A DNA stretch of 64,000 nt from Lathyrus oleraceus (taxonomy: Eukaryota > Streptophyta > Magnoliopsida > Fabales > Fabaceae). This document shows positions 1 to 10,113 of the stretch, piece after piece (position 1 is the first letter of the stretch; each line of letters opens with the position of its first letter). Location of the stretch: the NCBI RefSeq assembly GCF_024323335.1, contig NC_066579.1, positions 128,300,854 to 128,364,853 on the forward strand. Direction: 5' to 3'. The notes under the pieces are model-generated. The model was not told where the DNA came from, did no database searches, and saw only the letters and a program-made list of their open reading frames with translations. Position numbers and translations under genes: made by a program.

Positions 1-1070
1 TAACAGAATTATTTTTGAGGGAGTAGAATTGATTTTGAAAAAATATTCAAACAATAAAGAAAAAAAAATCAATTTTCATATTGAAGTAAAACAAAAGAAT
101 TTTTAGGGTTTGCAGAAGTTAATCCAAATACGTTCTTAGATTCTTAGGTTTTTTAATTTAATTTATGATTTTAGTTTGGTTCCTTAGTTAATAAAAGCTA
201 CTTTCTAAACCTCTAACTCTTATTTAATTTAGTTTAAATATCAAAGGTGGTGTAATATTATTGAGTATTTATTATAAATTATATTATTATTTTTTTAAAA
301 TTTAATCTTTAATTTGACTAAAAAATATTAAACTTGACATTGAATTTAACAATAATCACCCACATCTAATGTTTTTTTTCCTTCATTTTCTTACCTCTTT
401 TCTTTCTTCATCTTCATTTTCACCTTTTTCACCTTAAATACATTCATATCAAAATCCATAAAATTTTAACTCATATTCCATCTAACAATTAAATTATAAA
501 ATTTTAATTCATATTCCATCTAACACTTAAATTTAAGAAACTTCAAATTTACAATCAACTCGAATCTCCCATTTCTGACCTAATGGGTTTTCAATAAAAA
601 GTAAAATGCTTCCAAATACTTAAACGACGTATCCTAATACATTTTTTTAGGTTTGGATATTATTTGGCTTAATTTTGTGAAAGTAATCATGTTCGAGTAA
701 ATGTTATTTACTCGTCTCTTTTGCTTTTTAAGAGAAAAAAAAATTACATAATTTTGCTGTTTGAATTTTGGAGGTTTAATTAGGGTAATTCCAACCTGTC
801 TTTTGATACTTTAATATGATTTGCATAAACATAACAAGTCTATCTTTTGATAATAATTAAAGAAAATCTTACACTTGACTTGTGAGAAGTGAATGATAAC
901 GTAGAATAACTAAAATAAGAGACATGATTTAAAATAATTGTAATTCCATATATATTTATGGTTTTCAAATATCCCTTTTTATAGAGAATAATAAATGAAA
1001 AGAGAATAGAATTTCTAACTCTCACAAAACTACCATGACCATCTAATTTCAATATATCAAATCTCATTTG

Positions 1071-1133
<63 letters not shown>

Positions 1134-1340
1134 GTGTACAAGATGAAAAAATGAAGATAAAAGAAGACAGAGAGAATTAAAAAACTTCACTTATTATGCT
1201 AAAAAAGTTATAGCAAAATAATTGCACACACTGTTGTACACAAACTGCACTGATTACTATTGACAGTTATATTAGTTTATATAAATAAACAATAATGTCA
1301 TATAAGCGACAAACTAAAATATTGAATTATTCTTCAACAT
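1..1340. other. AT-rich non-coding flank
   Basis: No gene is recognisable here. The sequence is strongly AT-rich with many short A and T runs. The only distinct structure is the dinucleotide repeat listed separately. The part next to 1340 may include the degraded 3' LTR of the minus-strand copia element: read on the minus strand, a TGTTGAAG start lies at about 1341, just beyond the end of its RNase H. No second LTR was identified to confirm this. Confidence 0.5.
1073..1130. repeat. (AT)n microsatellite
   Basis: Uninterrupted alternating A and T over 58 bases, about 29 dinucleotide units. It is expected to vary in length between individuals. The open frame running through it on the minus strand (poly Ile-Tyr) is a product of the repeat. 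Confidence 0.97.
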
Positions 1341-3099
1341 CAATCTTTAATTCAGGATTTAACTAATCAAAACTAATAACACCAATTTCATCCCTCAAGT
1401 GAAGAAGTTGACCAGTCTTCATCGTTTTCATCAAAACATCTGTCAGCTGCTTCTGAGTGTTACAGTGCATAACTTCTAGCACTCCATTATGCCTGTTTCT
1501 CCCATGTGGCACTGGGTTCTTGGCAAGATAGATTGCATACTTGTTATCAATCATTGACTTCAGAGGCTTGTTTACCTTTATCTTCAGATTCTACAGTAAA
1601 TTCAGAAGTCAAACAGCTTGACATGCAGCCATAACACCTGCAACATATTCAGCTTCACGGGTTGACAAAGAAACAACCAGTTGCTTCTTGGAACACCAAG
1701 AAATAGGACCTCCCAAATGCTTAAACAAATATCCAGAAGTACTTCTTATGTCAACTCTGTCTCCACACCAATTAGAGTTTGAGTAACACATCAACTATGA
1801 ATTAGCTTTTTCACCAGAAGAGAACAAAACTTCATACTTCATATCCCCTTAATATAACTCAGAATCCTAATAACAACTTGGTAATGAAACCACTCCGGTT
1901 TACTCATGAACCTACTAATCATTCCAACTGCATAGCAAATGTCAGGCCTGGTATTACACAAATACCTCAAAGAGTCAATCAATTGCTTGAAAGTTGTAGC
2001 ATCTACATCATCACCTTCAAAATCAAAACCCAAATTTGATTTGTTTTTGCATGTGTGACGGCAGCCTTACAATTCAGCATCTCGAATCTCTTCAGAAGCT
2101 CAAGTTCATATTTCAGTTGATGCAAAATGATACCCTTCTCAGAGGACATAAACTTCACCCCTAAGAAATATGTCATCTTTCCTAGATCAATTATCTCAAC
2201 CTCATTCATCAACACCTTTTTGAACTTAGTTATCTCATGTTCATAACTCCTTGTTAGCAATATGTCATCAACATAGAGACACACCAGAATCATATTGCCT
2301 TCAAAAGTATGTTGAACATAAACACCATACTCCATCTCACATTTTTTTTAATCCTTGAAGCTTGAAAAATGAATCAATTTTCAGATTCCAGACTCTATAA
2401 GCTTAATTCAGTCCATACAAGGCTTTATGCAACTTGTACATCATCCCTTCCTGATTCTTTTTCTCAAATCCAGAGGGTTGTGACACATATACCTCTTCTT
2501 GCAATGGACCATTCAGAAGTGCAGATTTCACATCTATATGCATCAGAGGCCAATTCCTGTTAGCAATTGTCGCAATCACCATTCGGATTGTCTCATGTCT
2601 CGCTACAAGAGCAAACACCTCAAAATAGTCTAACTCGGGTTTCTGTAGAAAACCTCTTGCCACTAACCTTGCTTTGTGTTTGCCAATTGATCCATCTGGC
2701 TTCAGTTTCTCCTTGAAAGCTCATCTGACATTGATGGCTTTCTTGTCCTTTGGAAGCTTAATCTACTTCCAAGTCTTGTTTCTTTCTATAACATTAAGTT
2801 CTTCTTTCATGGGCTTTAGCCACACTTTCTTCTTGAGCACTTCTTCAGTACTCACTGATTCATAGTCTACTAACATGACACACTGAATGACTTCTCCTTC
2901 AGAGTCCCCTTCAGTATCTTGCAGCATGTCAAACTCTGCAAACCTCCTTGGAATGTTTCTGATTCTTTGTGGCCTCTGAACATGTTTAGAATCTCTTTCG
3001 GACGCTAGAAAAATATCAGATGCTGGAACCCCATAAGTACCACCTTTAGAGGAATGACCACCTTCAGACCTAGAGTCCGGATCTCCACCAGATTCTGAA

Positions 3100-3240
3100 T
3101 CACTAGCAGAATCTAGATCAGAATCAGATTCACCTTCAGAGTCAGACTCGCCTTCAGAGTCAGACTCTCCTTCAGAGTCATACTCACCTTCAGAGTCACC
3201 TTCACAATCATTTTCTGATTATGACTCATCTTCAGAACCT
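3100..3240 (-). repeat. Short acidic Glu-Ser-Asp coding repeat in copia linker
   Basis: Tandem copies of about 18 bases on the plus strand (variants of CCTTCAGAGTCAGACTC) encode, on the minus strand, repeated Glu-Ser-Asp-Ser-Glu-Gly. The stretch lies between integrase and RT of the old copia element. Acidic, low-complexity linkers are common at this position in copia polyproteins. Slippage during replication is the simplest origin. Confidence 0.75.
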
Positions 3241-4406
3241 TCAGATTTTGAAGTATCTTGAGAGTTTAACTCTACACCATAGTTGGATTGAGATTTACTC
3301 CAATATAATGCTTCTTATTCTTTCACAATGACATCTCTACTAAATTCAACCTTGTTAGTGACAGAATAATAGAGCTTATAAACACATGTACTTTGGTACC
3401 CTACAAGCAACATAACTCTGCTTCTGTCATCCAACTTCCTTCTATTAGCATCTGGAACATATTTATAACAAACAGAACCAAACACCTTCAGATGGCTCAC
3501 ACTTTGCTTATCCCCAGTCCACTTCTCTAAAGGAACAATTTCTTTCAGCTTCTTAGTTGGACACTATTGAGCACATATGATGCAGTGACAACAACTTCTC
3601 CATACAAGGTGTGAGGTAGCTTCTTATCCTTCAGCATGCTCCTTGCCATATCAAGCAAAGTTCAATTTCTTCTTTCAGCAAGACCATTGTATTAAGGAGT
3701 ATATAGAGCAATCACCTCATGCTCAATTCCATCCTCCTCATAGAACTTTCTGAACTCTGTTGAGTTATACTCACCTTTACCATCAGTTTTAAGAATTTTC
3801 AGCTCCTGACCACTCTGATTCTCAGTCTTGATTCTGAATTTCTTAAATTCAGCAAACATCTCGTGTTTGAACTTTATGAGGGATACCCATGTCATTCTTG
3901 TGAACTCATCAACAAATGACACAAAGTATTTATTCTCTCCAAGTGAAGGTACTGGAAATGGTTCACACATATCAGAATGCGTCACACTCAGAGCACACTT
4001 TACTCTTAGAGGAATTTCAGATGCAAATGGCAGTCTTGATTGCTTCCCTCTCATGCACACATTGCATTGCCTTTATGGATTCTTAATTGCAAGAATTCCA
4101 TGTACCAGTTTCTTTAAATTCATATGCTCTAAGTTTCTGAAGTTCAGATGACCAAATATTTTGTGCCACAACTCATTTTCCTTCACAACACTTGTTGCAC
4201 TAAGGCATTCAGAGTCTGCATTTTTAACATTCATATTGAATGTTTTATTCCTTCCATATTCTGACTTCATAATCAGCTTCTGATTATAGTCATACAACTT
4301 CAAAATATTGTCCTTCATGGTAACTGAAAAACCTTTCTCAATTAATTGACATACACTCATCAAATTGCTTTTTATTCCAGGAACATACCACACATTCTGA
4401 ATCAAT

Positions 4407-4411
4407 GTTAC
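4407..4411. repeat. Target-site duplication GTTAC (left copy)
   Basis: GTTAC directly precedes the left LTR terminus (TGTCGCACC at 4412) and recurs at 23203-23207, directly after the right terminus (GGTATGACA). A 5-bp duplication is the expected integration footprint of gypsy elements. Removing one copy restores the copia reading frame. Confidence 0.97.
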
Positions 4412-4690
4412 TGTCGCACCTCGAAAAAATGGGGATACGACTTCAAAGCGAAACGCGATAGCACGCTCGCAATGATGGACTGAACAGAGTCGCCACCGAA
4501 CTTTATTTATTCCTAAAAAGGAAAGGGGAAATATCGATAAAACCCAAGACAAAAGAAAGGATAAGATATGGTCATCGCAACCAATATCAGGGTTCGGGAG
4601 TCGATTACGCAAGGGGAAGGTATTAGCACCCCTCACGTCCGTTGTACTCAACGGGAACCATTAGGTCAGTTGTGTGCATTAATGTTAGTT
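4412..4690 (-). repeat. Conserved LTR 3' terminal segment (3' LTR)
   Basis: This last stretch of the LTR is alignable by eye with 54690-54900 of the other Ogre-like LTR, which lies in the opposite orientation. Shared blocks include TTGAGTACAACGGAC, GAGGGGTGCTAAT, GTAATCGACTCCCGAACC, TTTATCGATATTT and AAAGTTCGGTGGCGACT. It marks both LTRs as members of one lineage whose U5 end is conserved while U3 differs completely. Confidence 0.85.
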
Positions 4691-5156
4691 GAAATGTTAG
4701 GCTTTTCAAATTATTAGGTGGGAAAGAATGAATATAAGAGAGAAGAAATGTTTTTGGATTTTTTTTTTAACGAAGGACTAAACCTAAGTTTTTTATTAGT
4801 GGGCCTGACAAGATTTAAAAATCCTGCTCCTACGTATCTCAAAAGAGAAATCAAGGCTTACGTAGTTCTGGGTAGAAAAATGTTTGTTTGTTGGTCGATT
4901 TTAGCGAAAGTCATATTGTATTAATTGACAAAAACATCGTTTTACCCAAAACAGATGAGGAGTGGACGCGTACCACACATCGAATGGATTTATAAATCTA
5001 CATTCGAAAAAGCGTCATTTATCTCTACTCAACAATCGTGGCCGAAACATTGTTTTGTATCACTTAAGACAATATATCTTCCATTTATGAAAAAGGTTCT
5101 TTGATTGGTCGCACGGCGGCGAAAAAAAGGTTTGATTGGTTGGATGTATTTTGAGT

Positions 5157-5600
5157 GATGGCGAGGACTTGGATGAGCGAGATATACATATCGAATCCTA
5201 GCCTCAGGAGTGCATGGTATACACCATGTTCCATTTCCATCTTTATTAACAAAGGTTAAGATAGGAATTAAGTATTTTGGAATTTGATTGAGAAAGGGTT
5301 TGAAGAAACCGCATTGACAATTTTAGACGGTGGCGAGAGTTAAGATTGGCGAGGCATACGTCTCGAATCTTAACCTCAGGAGTGCATGGTATACACCATG
5401 TTCCATTTCCACCTTTATTGAAAAAGTGTTAAATAAGATTTATGTATCTTAGATTTGATTGAGAAAGAGGTTTGACGAAACCACATTGACAATTTTAGAC
5501 GATGGCGAGAGTTAAGATTGGCGAGGCATACGTCTCGAATCTTAACCTCAGGAGTGCATGGTATACACCATGTTCCATTTCCACCTTTATTGAAAAAGTG
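5157..5600. repeat. Hairpin tandem array A, three units (3' LTR)
   Basis: Three units of about 175 bp have hairpin cores near 5157-5230, 5329-5405 and 5503-5580. Units 2 and 3 form a strong hairpin: GTTAAGATT pairs with AATCTTAAC and, inside it, CGAG pairs with CTCG. A second stem-loop follows (CATGGT with ACCATG). In unit 1 the first stem is CTTGGAT opposite ATCCTAG: several positions have changed in both arms, largely keeping the pairing. The spacer ends in a pyrimidine-rich TTCCATTTCCA block. The array lies in the long R-U5 part of the LTR, so it would be in the 5' leader of the element's RNA. Confidence 0.88.
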
Positions 5601-5634
5601 TTTAAGTAAGAATTAGGTGTTTTGAGGTTTGAAA

Positions 5635-6545
5635 GACGAGTACTTGTGACCTACAAGCTCTTACAGCTTGGGTCTAGTACTCGAGACTACGTCTGGACAT
5701 TCCACCCAGGCAGTCTGTTTCTTTCCAATATTGCTAAGAAAATGATTCGAATATTTATGAATGTTTTGGAGAGAAGACGAATATTTATGGCTTGCAAGCT
5801 CTTACAGCTTGAGCCTGATATTCGGGATTACAACTGGATATTCCCTCCAGGTAATCTTTTTCTTCCAACTTTTATTTAGAATATGATTTTGAATATTGGA
5901 GTATTAAAGAGAAGACGAATATTAACAGCTTGCAAGCTCTTACAGCTTGAGCCTAATATTCGGGATTACGACTGGACATTCCATCCAGGTAACCTTTTTC
6001 TTCACATTTTATTTAGGAAAAGATTTGAATATTTGGAACGTTAAGAGAAGACGAATATTAACGGCTTGCAAGCTCTTACAGCATGAGCCTAATATTCGGG
6101 ATTACGACTGGACATTCCATCCAGGTAATCTTTTTCTTCCAACCTTATTAAGAAAATGGTTTAGATATTAGAGTATTAAAAGGAAGACAAATATTTATGG
6201 CTTGCAAGCTCTTACAGCTTGAGCCTAATATTCGGGATTACAACTGGATATTCCCTCCAGGTAATCTTTTTCTTCCAAATTTATTAAGAAGACGATTTGA
6301 ATATTAAAGAGAAGACGAATATTAACGGCTTACAAGCTCTTACAGCTTGAGCCTAATATTCGGGATTACGACTGGACATTCCATCCAGGTAACCTTTTTC
6401 TTCACGTCTTATTTACAAAAATGATTTGAATATTAGAGTGTTAAAGAGAAGACGAATATTTATGGTGTGCAAGCTCTTACAGCTTGAACCTAATATTCGG
6501 GATTACGACTGGACATTCCATCCAGGTAATCTTTTTCTTCCATTC
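5635..6545. repeat. Hairpin tandem array B, seven units of about 136 bp (3' LTR)
   Basis: Units begin near 5635, 5776, 5914, 6050, 6186, 6314 and 6451. Each holds hairpin 1 (arms CGAATATTA and TAATATTCG, inner stem AAGCT and AGCTT, loop CTTAC) and hairpin 2 (GATTAC with GTAATC, CTGGA with TCCAG). Unit 1 differs at both arms together: CGAGTACT pairs AGTACTCG, GACC pairs GGTC, and GACT pairs AGTC. Unit 2 keeps pairing through a G-T wobble. The layout (large hairpin, small hairpin, pyrimidine run) resembles array A, so the two may share an origin. Open frames seen here only follow the repeat. Confidence 0.92.
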
Positions 6546-6914
6546 TTAGTTAAAAAATTTATTTGAATTGATTTGGATTGAGAATGGGTTAAAAAAATCA
6601 AAATTGATTAATGATGTTAGTGATACGATTATTTGCATATATGATAAAGAGATTATCTAACCAAGCGACTAAAGAAATTAAAATCGAATAAAAAAAAGAC
6701 AAATATCTTAATAATAATAATAATTAAAATTAAAATTTTATCAACCAATCAATTAAATAATTAATTAACTAACTACTAAAGATAAAATAAAAATCAAGTT
6801 CATAAGGATGTGGGGGATGAATAAATGAAAAGTCCAGTCCAAAACTATTTCTAATAGTATTAAAAAGAAATAAAAAAAAAAGAATGACAAAAGAAAATAA
6901 ATAAAAATAAAAAA

Positions 6915-6990
6915 ATGCCCCCTGTAGGTATCGAACCCAATACTATAGGGAATATGAAATTACCTTCCTTCCACCGGACCATAAGCTATC
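6915..6990 (-). other. tRNA-like / Pol III box A-box B stretch in LTR (3' LTR)
   Basis: On the minus strand, TGGTCCGGTGG (6971-6981) resembles a tRNA box A and GGTTCGATACC (6927-6937) resembles box B, with 33 bases between them, a normal spacing. The T-stem pairs only partly and the acceptor arms do not pair, so this is not a working tRNA gene. It could be a tRNA-derived SINE head or a tRNA relic. The same block is in the other LTR at about 19174-19249. Confidence 0.45.
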
Positions 6991-7590
6991 AATTGTTAAG
7001 TTAACGGCAATCCGAACTCATAAATAAGAACTAAAAAAATAAACAAACTAAAAAAGGAGAGGACTTGGGATTAGAGAAAACCCAACGGTCACATATGGGG
7101 AACCAAGGCAGAAGGTCAGTAAAGCCTTTGGGGAAAAACGAAAAGAGTAGAACATTGGGCAGTGGGAAAGGCAAATAAACAACCTCATGAATGAACCTTA
7201 AAAGCCTATCTTTTAATGGGAGAAAGAAAACAGAAAACAAAATGCTCATGAGTCTGAAACCTCAAGAAGCGAAATCGCACCCCTATCCTCTTCTCCCTCT
7301 CTATACCAAACTTAGCTATTTCAAAAACGAGTCATTTCCAACAAATTTTGTAACCTAATCACGAATCTGAAACCTACATCCACAGGGGTATGAAACAATG
7401 TGCAGTGAAAAGGAACGGTGCATCCATCCTCAAATCTGAGTATGAAGCGACCAAAGGTGAGAAATCTACCGTATCGGGAGTCTTGGAGGCGAGTGAAACA
7501 GGTCTGGAATCTCCTTCGTCTCTTTCTTTGATTTAGGGTTCTTTCTCTCTTTTTTTTCGCCTCTCTCTCAAAAAAAATTTCGTGTTGAAA

Positions 7591-7651
7591 TTTAGGGTTT
7601 CGTGGTGGTCGCCGCTCTCTTTTCTCCTTGCTGATTAGGTCCTCTTTTATA
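7591..7651 (-). promoter_or_regulatory. Predicted LTR promoter: TATA box and telo-box (3' LTR)
   Basis: On the minus strand TATAAAAG (7644-7651) is followed about 45 bases later by AAACCCTAAA (7591-7600), a telo-box, in a purine-rich leader (AGAGAGAGG and similar runs). This is a normal plant core-promoter and 5' leader layout. The TATA-to-LTR-end distance (about 3.2 kb) equals that of the other Ogre-like LTR (TATATAAAG near 51705, end 54900), which supports the assignment. Confidence 0.65.
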
Positions 7652-8239
7652 CCCAGCTTATTAGGGTTTTGAGCTGACTTACTGCAATCGAAAGGGGTAT
7701 GCTCTTGGAAATGCTTTTCGGTGCTCCAGTTCGTCTGCCTTATTTGGTGTTTGATACGAATTTTGTACTTTCTTCTCTTAAACTTGTCTCAATTCCCTTT
7801 TTTGGATTACTGATGGTATTTTTACTGCCTACTGAGTTAACTTGTTTCTTTTACTGCAGTAAAAACGCGAGCAAATGAATGGAAATTGTGTCTTTGCAAT
7901 GCAATGCGTTAAACTTGTTTGTATTGAGGTTCGGTGCTGATACTGCATTATTCAAGGCTTTTGGATGAAAGTTGTGTTTGAGTTATTGCAATTGAGGATG
8001 AATGAAATGTGATGCTATGTTGTAGGTTAACACTTTATATGCGAGTTATGGTTGCCGGGTCTGGAATTCACGCGCTGAAATTGACATTGAACTGCTTGAT
8101 GGCTGCAGGTGATATACGACACGAATTGTTGGGAAAGCAAAGTCATTGGTATGCATCTGGTGCTTTACAGGTTGTTACAGGTTGTTGCTGTCATGAAACT
8201 TACCATGTAACCGATTTTATTATGCAGGTTGTGGATTCC

Positions 8240-8500
8240 GAGTCTTCAAAGCAAAACAAAATGGCTTGGCGCGTTGCTAACTCCATACCAGTTGTTGTTG
8301 GATTCATAAGGTATATCTGCAAGGAGTTCAGAGCACACATAGGAGTCCCCACAAACGAGGAAACGAGATCATCTGCTGTCAACATTTTGGCAAGTCCAAA
8401 ATCTCTGAGACGTATGTCACGGTCTTTAGTCAAGAAGATATTTGAGCATTTGACATCATAATGAAGAATGTGATTCATGTGACTTGAATATTCCGGAATC
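8240..8500 (-). pseudogene. Captured NEK (NIMA-related) kinase fragment (3' LTR)
   Basis: The minus strand encodes part of a protein kinase catalytic core: [17 protein letters not shown] (catalytic loop, normally HRDVKCSN, here HYD), then [16 protein letters not shown] (DFG motif) and SFVGTP of the activation segment. After GTP the match continues in a different frame as [15 protein letters not shown], resembling the NEK consensus [13 protein letters not shown], so a frameshift is present. The CSNIFLTKD and ELLADIPY signatures are typical of plant NEK kinases. The fragment covers roughly subdomains VI-VIII; both lobes' ends are missing. It lies in the LTR's U3, sense with the element, and is non-functional as a kinase. 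Confidence 0.85.
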
Positions 8501-8763
8501 TCCTTATTTACCGATGTTGGAGTCTCTTTGTAAGGAAGTTCATTTAACCTTTCTTTAGGATTCTTAAGGATCTGATCTTTTGTGTATGCTTGAAAAGTTA
8601 CAACAATGGGCTTACAATTTAATGCAGTGAGCCATGATGATTAAAGTTTTATGATGAGTGCTCTGGATATCTGTCTTTACTTGTCCTTTTCTTCTTTTTC
8701 TTCTTAGGTTTGTACAAAGATGTCCAAAACTCGTTGTGGTGCAGTGAGGAAGACCTCTCAATC

Positions 8764-9210
8764 TCAACCATACATTCCTTCACGCTCCCAAACATCCACT
8801 AGGAATTCAACCAATTCAGATAGAGGTACGGACTTCTGATTTAGTCGGGATTCTTGTTTTTCTTGGCTTTGCTTCTCAGACAGGCTGCGTCCAAACCACT
8901 GATGCCTGCTTTGATTCCAATGAAGGAGACCTTGGTTTACAAATTCAGGGTCGGTGCCTGCAGTAGAAGTTCCATTGCTTTGATATAGAATTTGATTTAA
9001 TGTACTGACAGAAGATATACTTCGTTGAGATTGAATGGTGCTGTTATCCAAATCACAAGGACTTGAACTCCAAAATCCATCCGAAGTGGTTGGTTTTCTC
9101 ATACTCTGCCCCTGAATTTTTAGTCCTTTGGCAGGCTCATCAACAGCAATAACTGGTGTGGGTTTCACACAGCATCCAAAACAACCAACGGTTGTGGATT
9201 TTAACGTGTC
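8764..9210 (-). pseudogene. Captured DUF4050-family gene fragment (3' LTR)
   Basis: A 134-codon open frame (8764-9168, minus) can be extended upstream to about 9210 without a stop and starts with GCFGCCVKPTPVIAVDEP. It continues with SQRSISSVSTLNQ and QGLLHWNQSRHQWFG and ends in PLSELVEFLVDVWEREGMYG. This is the layout of plant DUF4050 proteins: a Cys-rich N-terminus, a WNQxRxQW block and a C-terminal LVDxWExEGLYD-like block. A conserved piece between the last two blocks appears to be missing. The function of the family is not established. The frame is intact, so a peptide could be made if transcribed, but it lies within U3, upstream of the LTR promoter. Confidence 0.75.
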
Positions 9211-9284
9211 TGCTCTTTGTTTCTGTTCCTGTTTCTCTGCTATAATCTATCAATTTTTCATACTATTTACCACTTTTGATATTT

Positions 9285-9400
9285 GTAGGCACCGCACATA
9301 TCTCTTTGTGTATCCCAAATCATTAACCAATGGAACTTCCAAGGCTTTTGCCAACTGACGGGCTGATGCAACAAACAAATTGCAATTATTTGCAACTCTG
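9285..9400 (-). other. Unassigned coding-like stretch between captured fragments (3' LTR)
   Basis: Next to the formate-THF ligase fragment, but in another frame, the minus strand reads [20 protein letters not shown] and then DLGYTKRYV with no stop. Its composition looks like real protein and it ends near a junction with the DUF4050 fragment. I do not recognise the parent. It may be a further host exon or an ORF arising by chance. Confidence 0.35.
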
Positions 9401-9401
9401 G

Positions 9402-9581
9402 AATGGATAGATTGGGTGCTGCAGTTACGGCATGGATATCTCCTGTTAGGTGAAGATTGAATTCATCCATGGGAATCAATTGGTTATAACCACCGCCAGC
9501 GGCGCCCCCTTTGATTCCGAAAGTAGGTCCTCGTGATGGTTGATGAACGCCGGTGACCACCTTTTTATCAAGAAAAAGCAC
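9402..9581 (-). pseudogene. Captured formate-tetrahydrofolate ligase fragment (3' LTR)
   Basis: On the minus strand the frame encodes [20 protein letters not shown], then [20 protein letters not shown] and [13 protein letters not shown]. This is the highly conserved [28 protein letters not shown] region of 10-formyl-THF synthetase, an enzyme of one-carbon metabolism. About 60 codons are present out of more than 600; similarity stops abruptly after TAA (about 9402). The fragment is in the element's sense and in U3. It cannot make an enzyme. Confidence 0.9.
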
Positions 9582-9989
9582 CTAAAGCTTGACAAAGACC
9601 AACAATTTTTATTTCTCCCTTTTAATTTCTCCTTCGAAGGTTGATCGAGTTGTAGCTTGATGCACTCTAGCTCTTCTCTCTTTTTGTTTTATTTGCCCCA
9701 CCAGATGCAATGTTGTTGCAATCAAAAGATAGATCTGGTGGTGGATATCTCAAATTTGTATCCTTATTGTTAGAGAAATATAACGTTGGTGTTGAAACTT
9801 GTGACACATGAATTAAGTTCTTCATTTCCATGTACATATGCATATCTATTTCCTGAGTTTTCTTGTTTGCTGTAATGTGGGAACAAATGGTTGGCAGAAG
9901 TGATTATGCCAATTGCGCCCAACACTTTCTTTGATATGCTCTAGGTTCAATTTCTGTTTATTTTCCAGTTGGGATATTCTAGCAGCCAC

Positions 9990-10113
9990 ATCAATGACTG
10001 GATTGAAGTAAATATAGCAGCCACATCATAAACTGGACTCCACTGATTTTTTGTAAAATATCCCAGCATATACTTCCATGAAACGTCCGAGAAACAAAGC
10101 GCACAGTAGGTGG
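9990..10113 (-). pseudogene. Captured RAD6/UBC1-2-type ubiquitin-conjugating enzyme fragment (3' LTR)
   Basis: The minus strand reads KPPTVRFVSRTFH, then GSICWDILQ, and, after a 2-base frameshift, NQWSPVYDVAAIFTSIQS. These match the RAD6-type E2 blocks KPPTVRFVSRMFHP, GSICLDILQ and NQWSPIYDVAAILTSIQS. About six codons after FH are missing, and the active-site Cys survives in GSIC. It joins directly to the BioF-like fragment at the shared PPTV codons (10102-10113). A 22-base imperfect direct repeat (GCAGCCACATCA...ACTGGA) follows at 9982-10035. It is non-functional and in U3. Confidence 0.85.

Larger units (their letters stand above)
1363..4411 (-). pseudogene. Copia pol remnant (GAG-pre-integrase, integrase, RT, RNase H)
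   Basis: Read on the minus strand from 4411: a GAG-pre-integrase segment (ELWHKIFGHLNFRNL, 4073-4411); integrase core pieces (THSDMCEP, VSFVDEFTRMTW, LKTDGKGEY; 3692-4060) and its C-terminal part (HLKVFGSVCYKYVP; 3315-3500); an acidic Ser/Asp/Glu linker (about 3100-3240); RT (KARLVARGFLQ through ALYGLN at 2403-2700, then the catalytic YVDDI at about 2290); and RNase H (SNWCGDR, STREAEYVAG, 1609-1794, then KNPVPHGRNRH at 1363-1554). Every domain is broken by frameshifts or stops, and the frames change several times. Nothing suggests an active product. The domain assignment rests on well-known copia motifs and is secure. Confidence 0.92.

Noticed and set aside
840..1190. 116-codon minus-strand frame with repeated Ile-Tyr
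   Set aside because: The frame is created by the (AT)n repeat at 1073-1130, with no family signature.
5622..6171. Plus-strand frames of 74-85 codons in the LTR
   Set aside because: They are translations of the hairpin tandem repeat; the peptide repeats follow the 136-bp DNA period and frames are not kept between units.
6915..6990. Functional tRNA gene
   Set aside because: Box A and box B are present but acceptor arms do not pair and the T-stem is imperfect, so only a tRNA-like stretch is reported.
8009..8461. 150-codon plus-strand frame, repeated at 20266-20718
   Set aside because: It lies antisense over the NEK kinase fragment; the minus strand carries the recognisable motifs and the plus frame has none.
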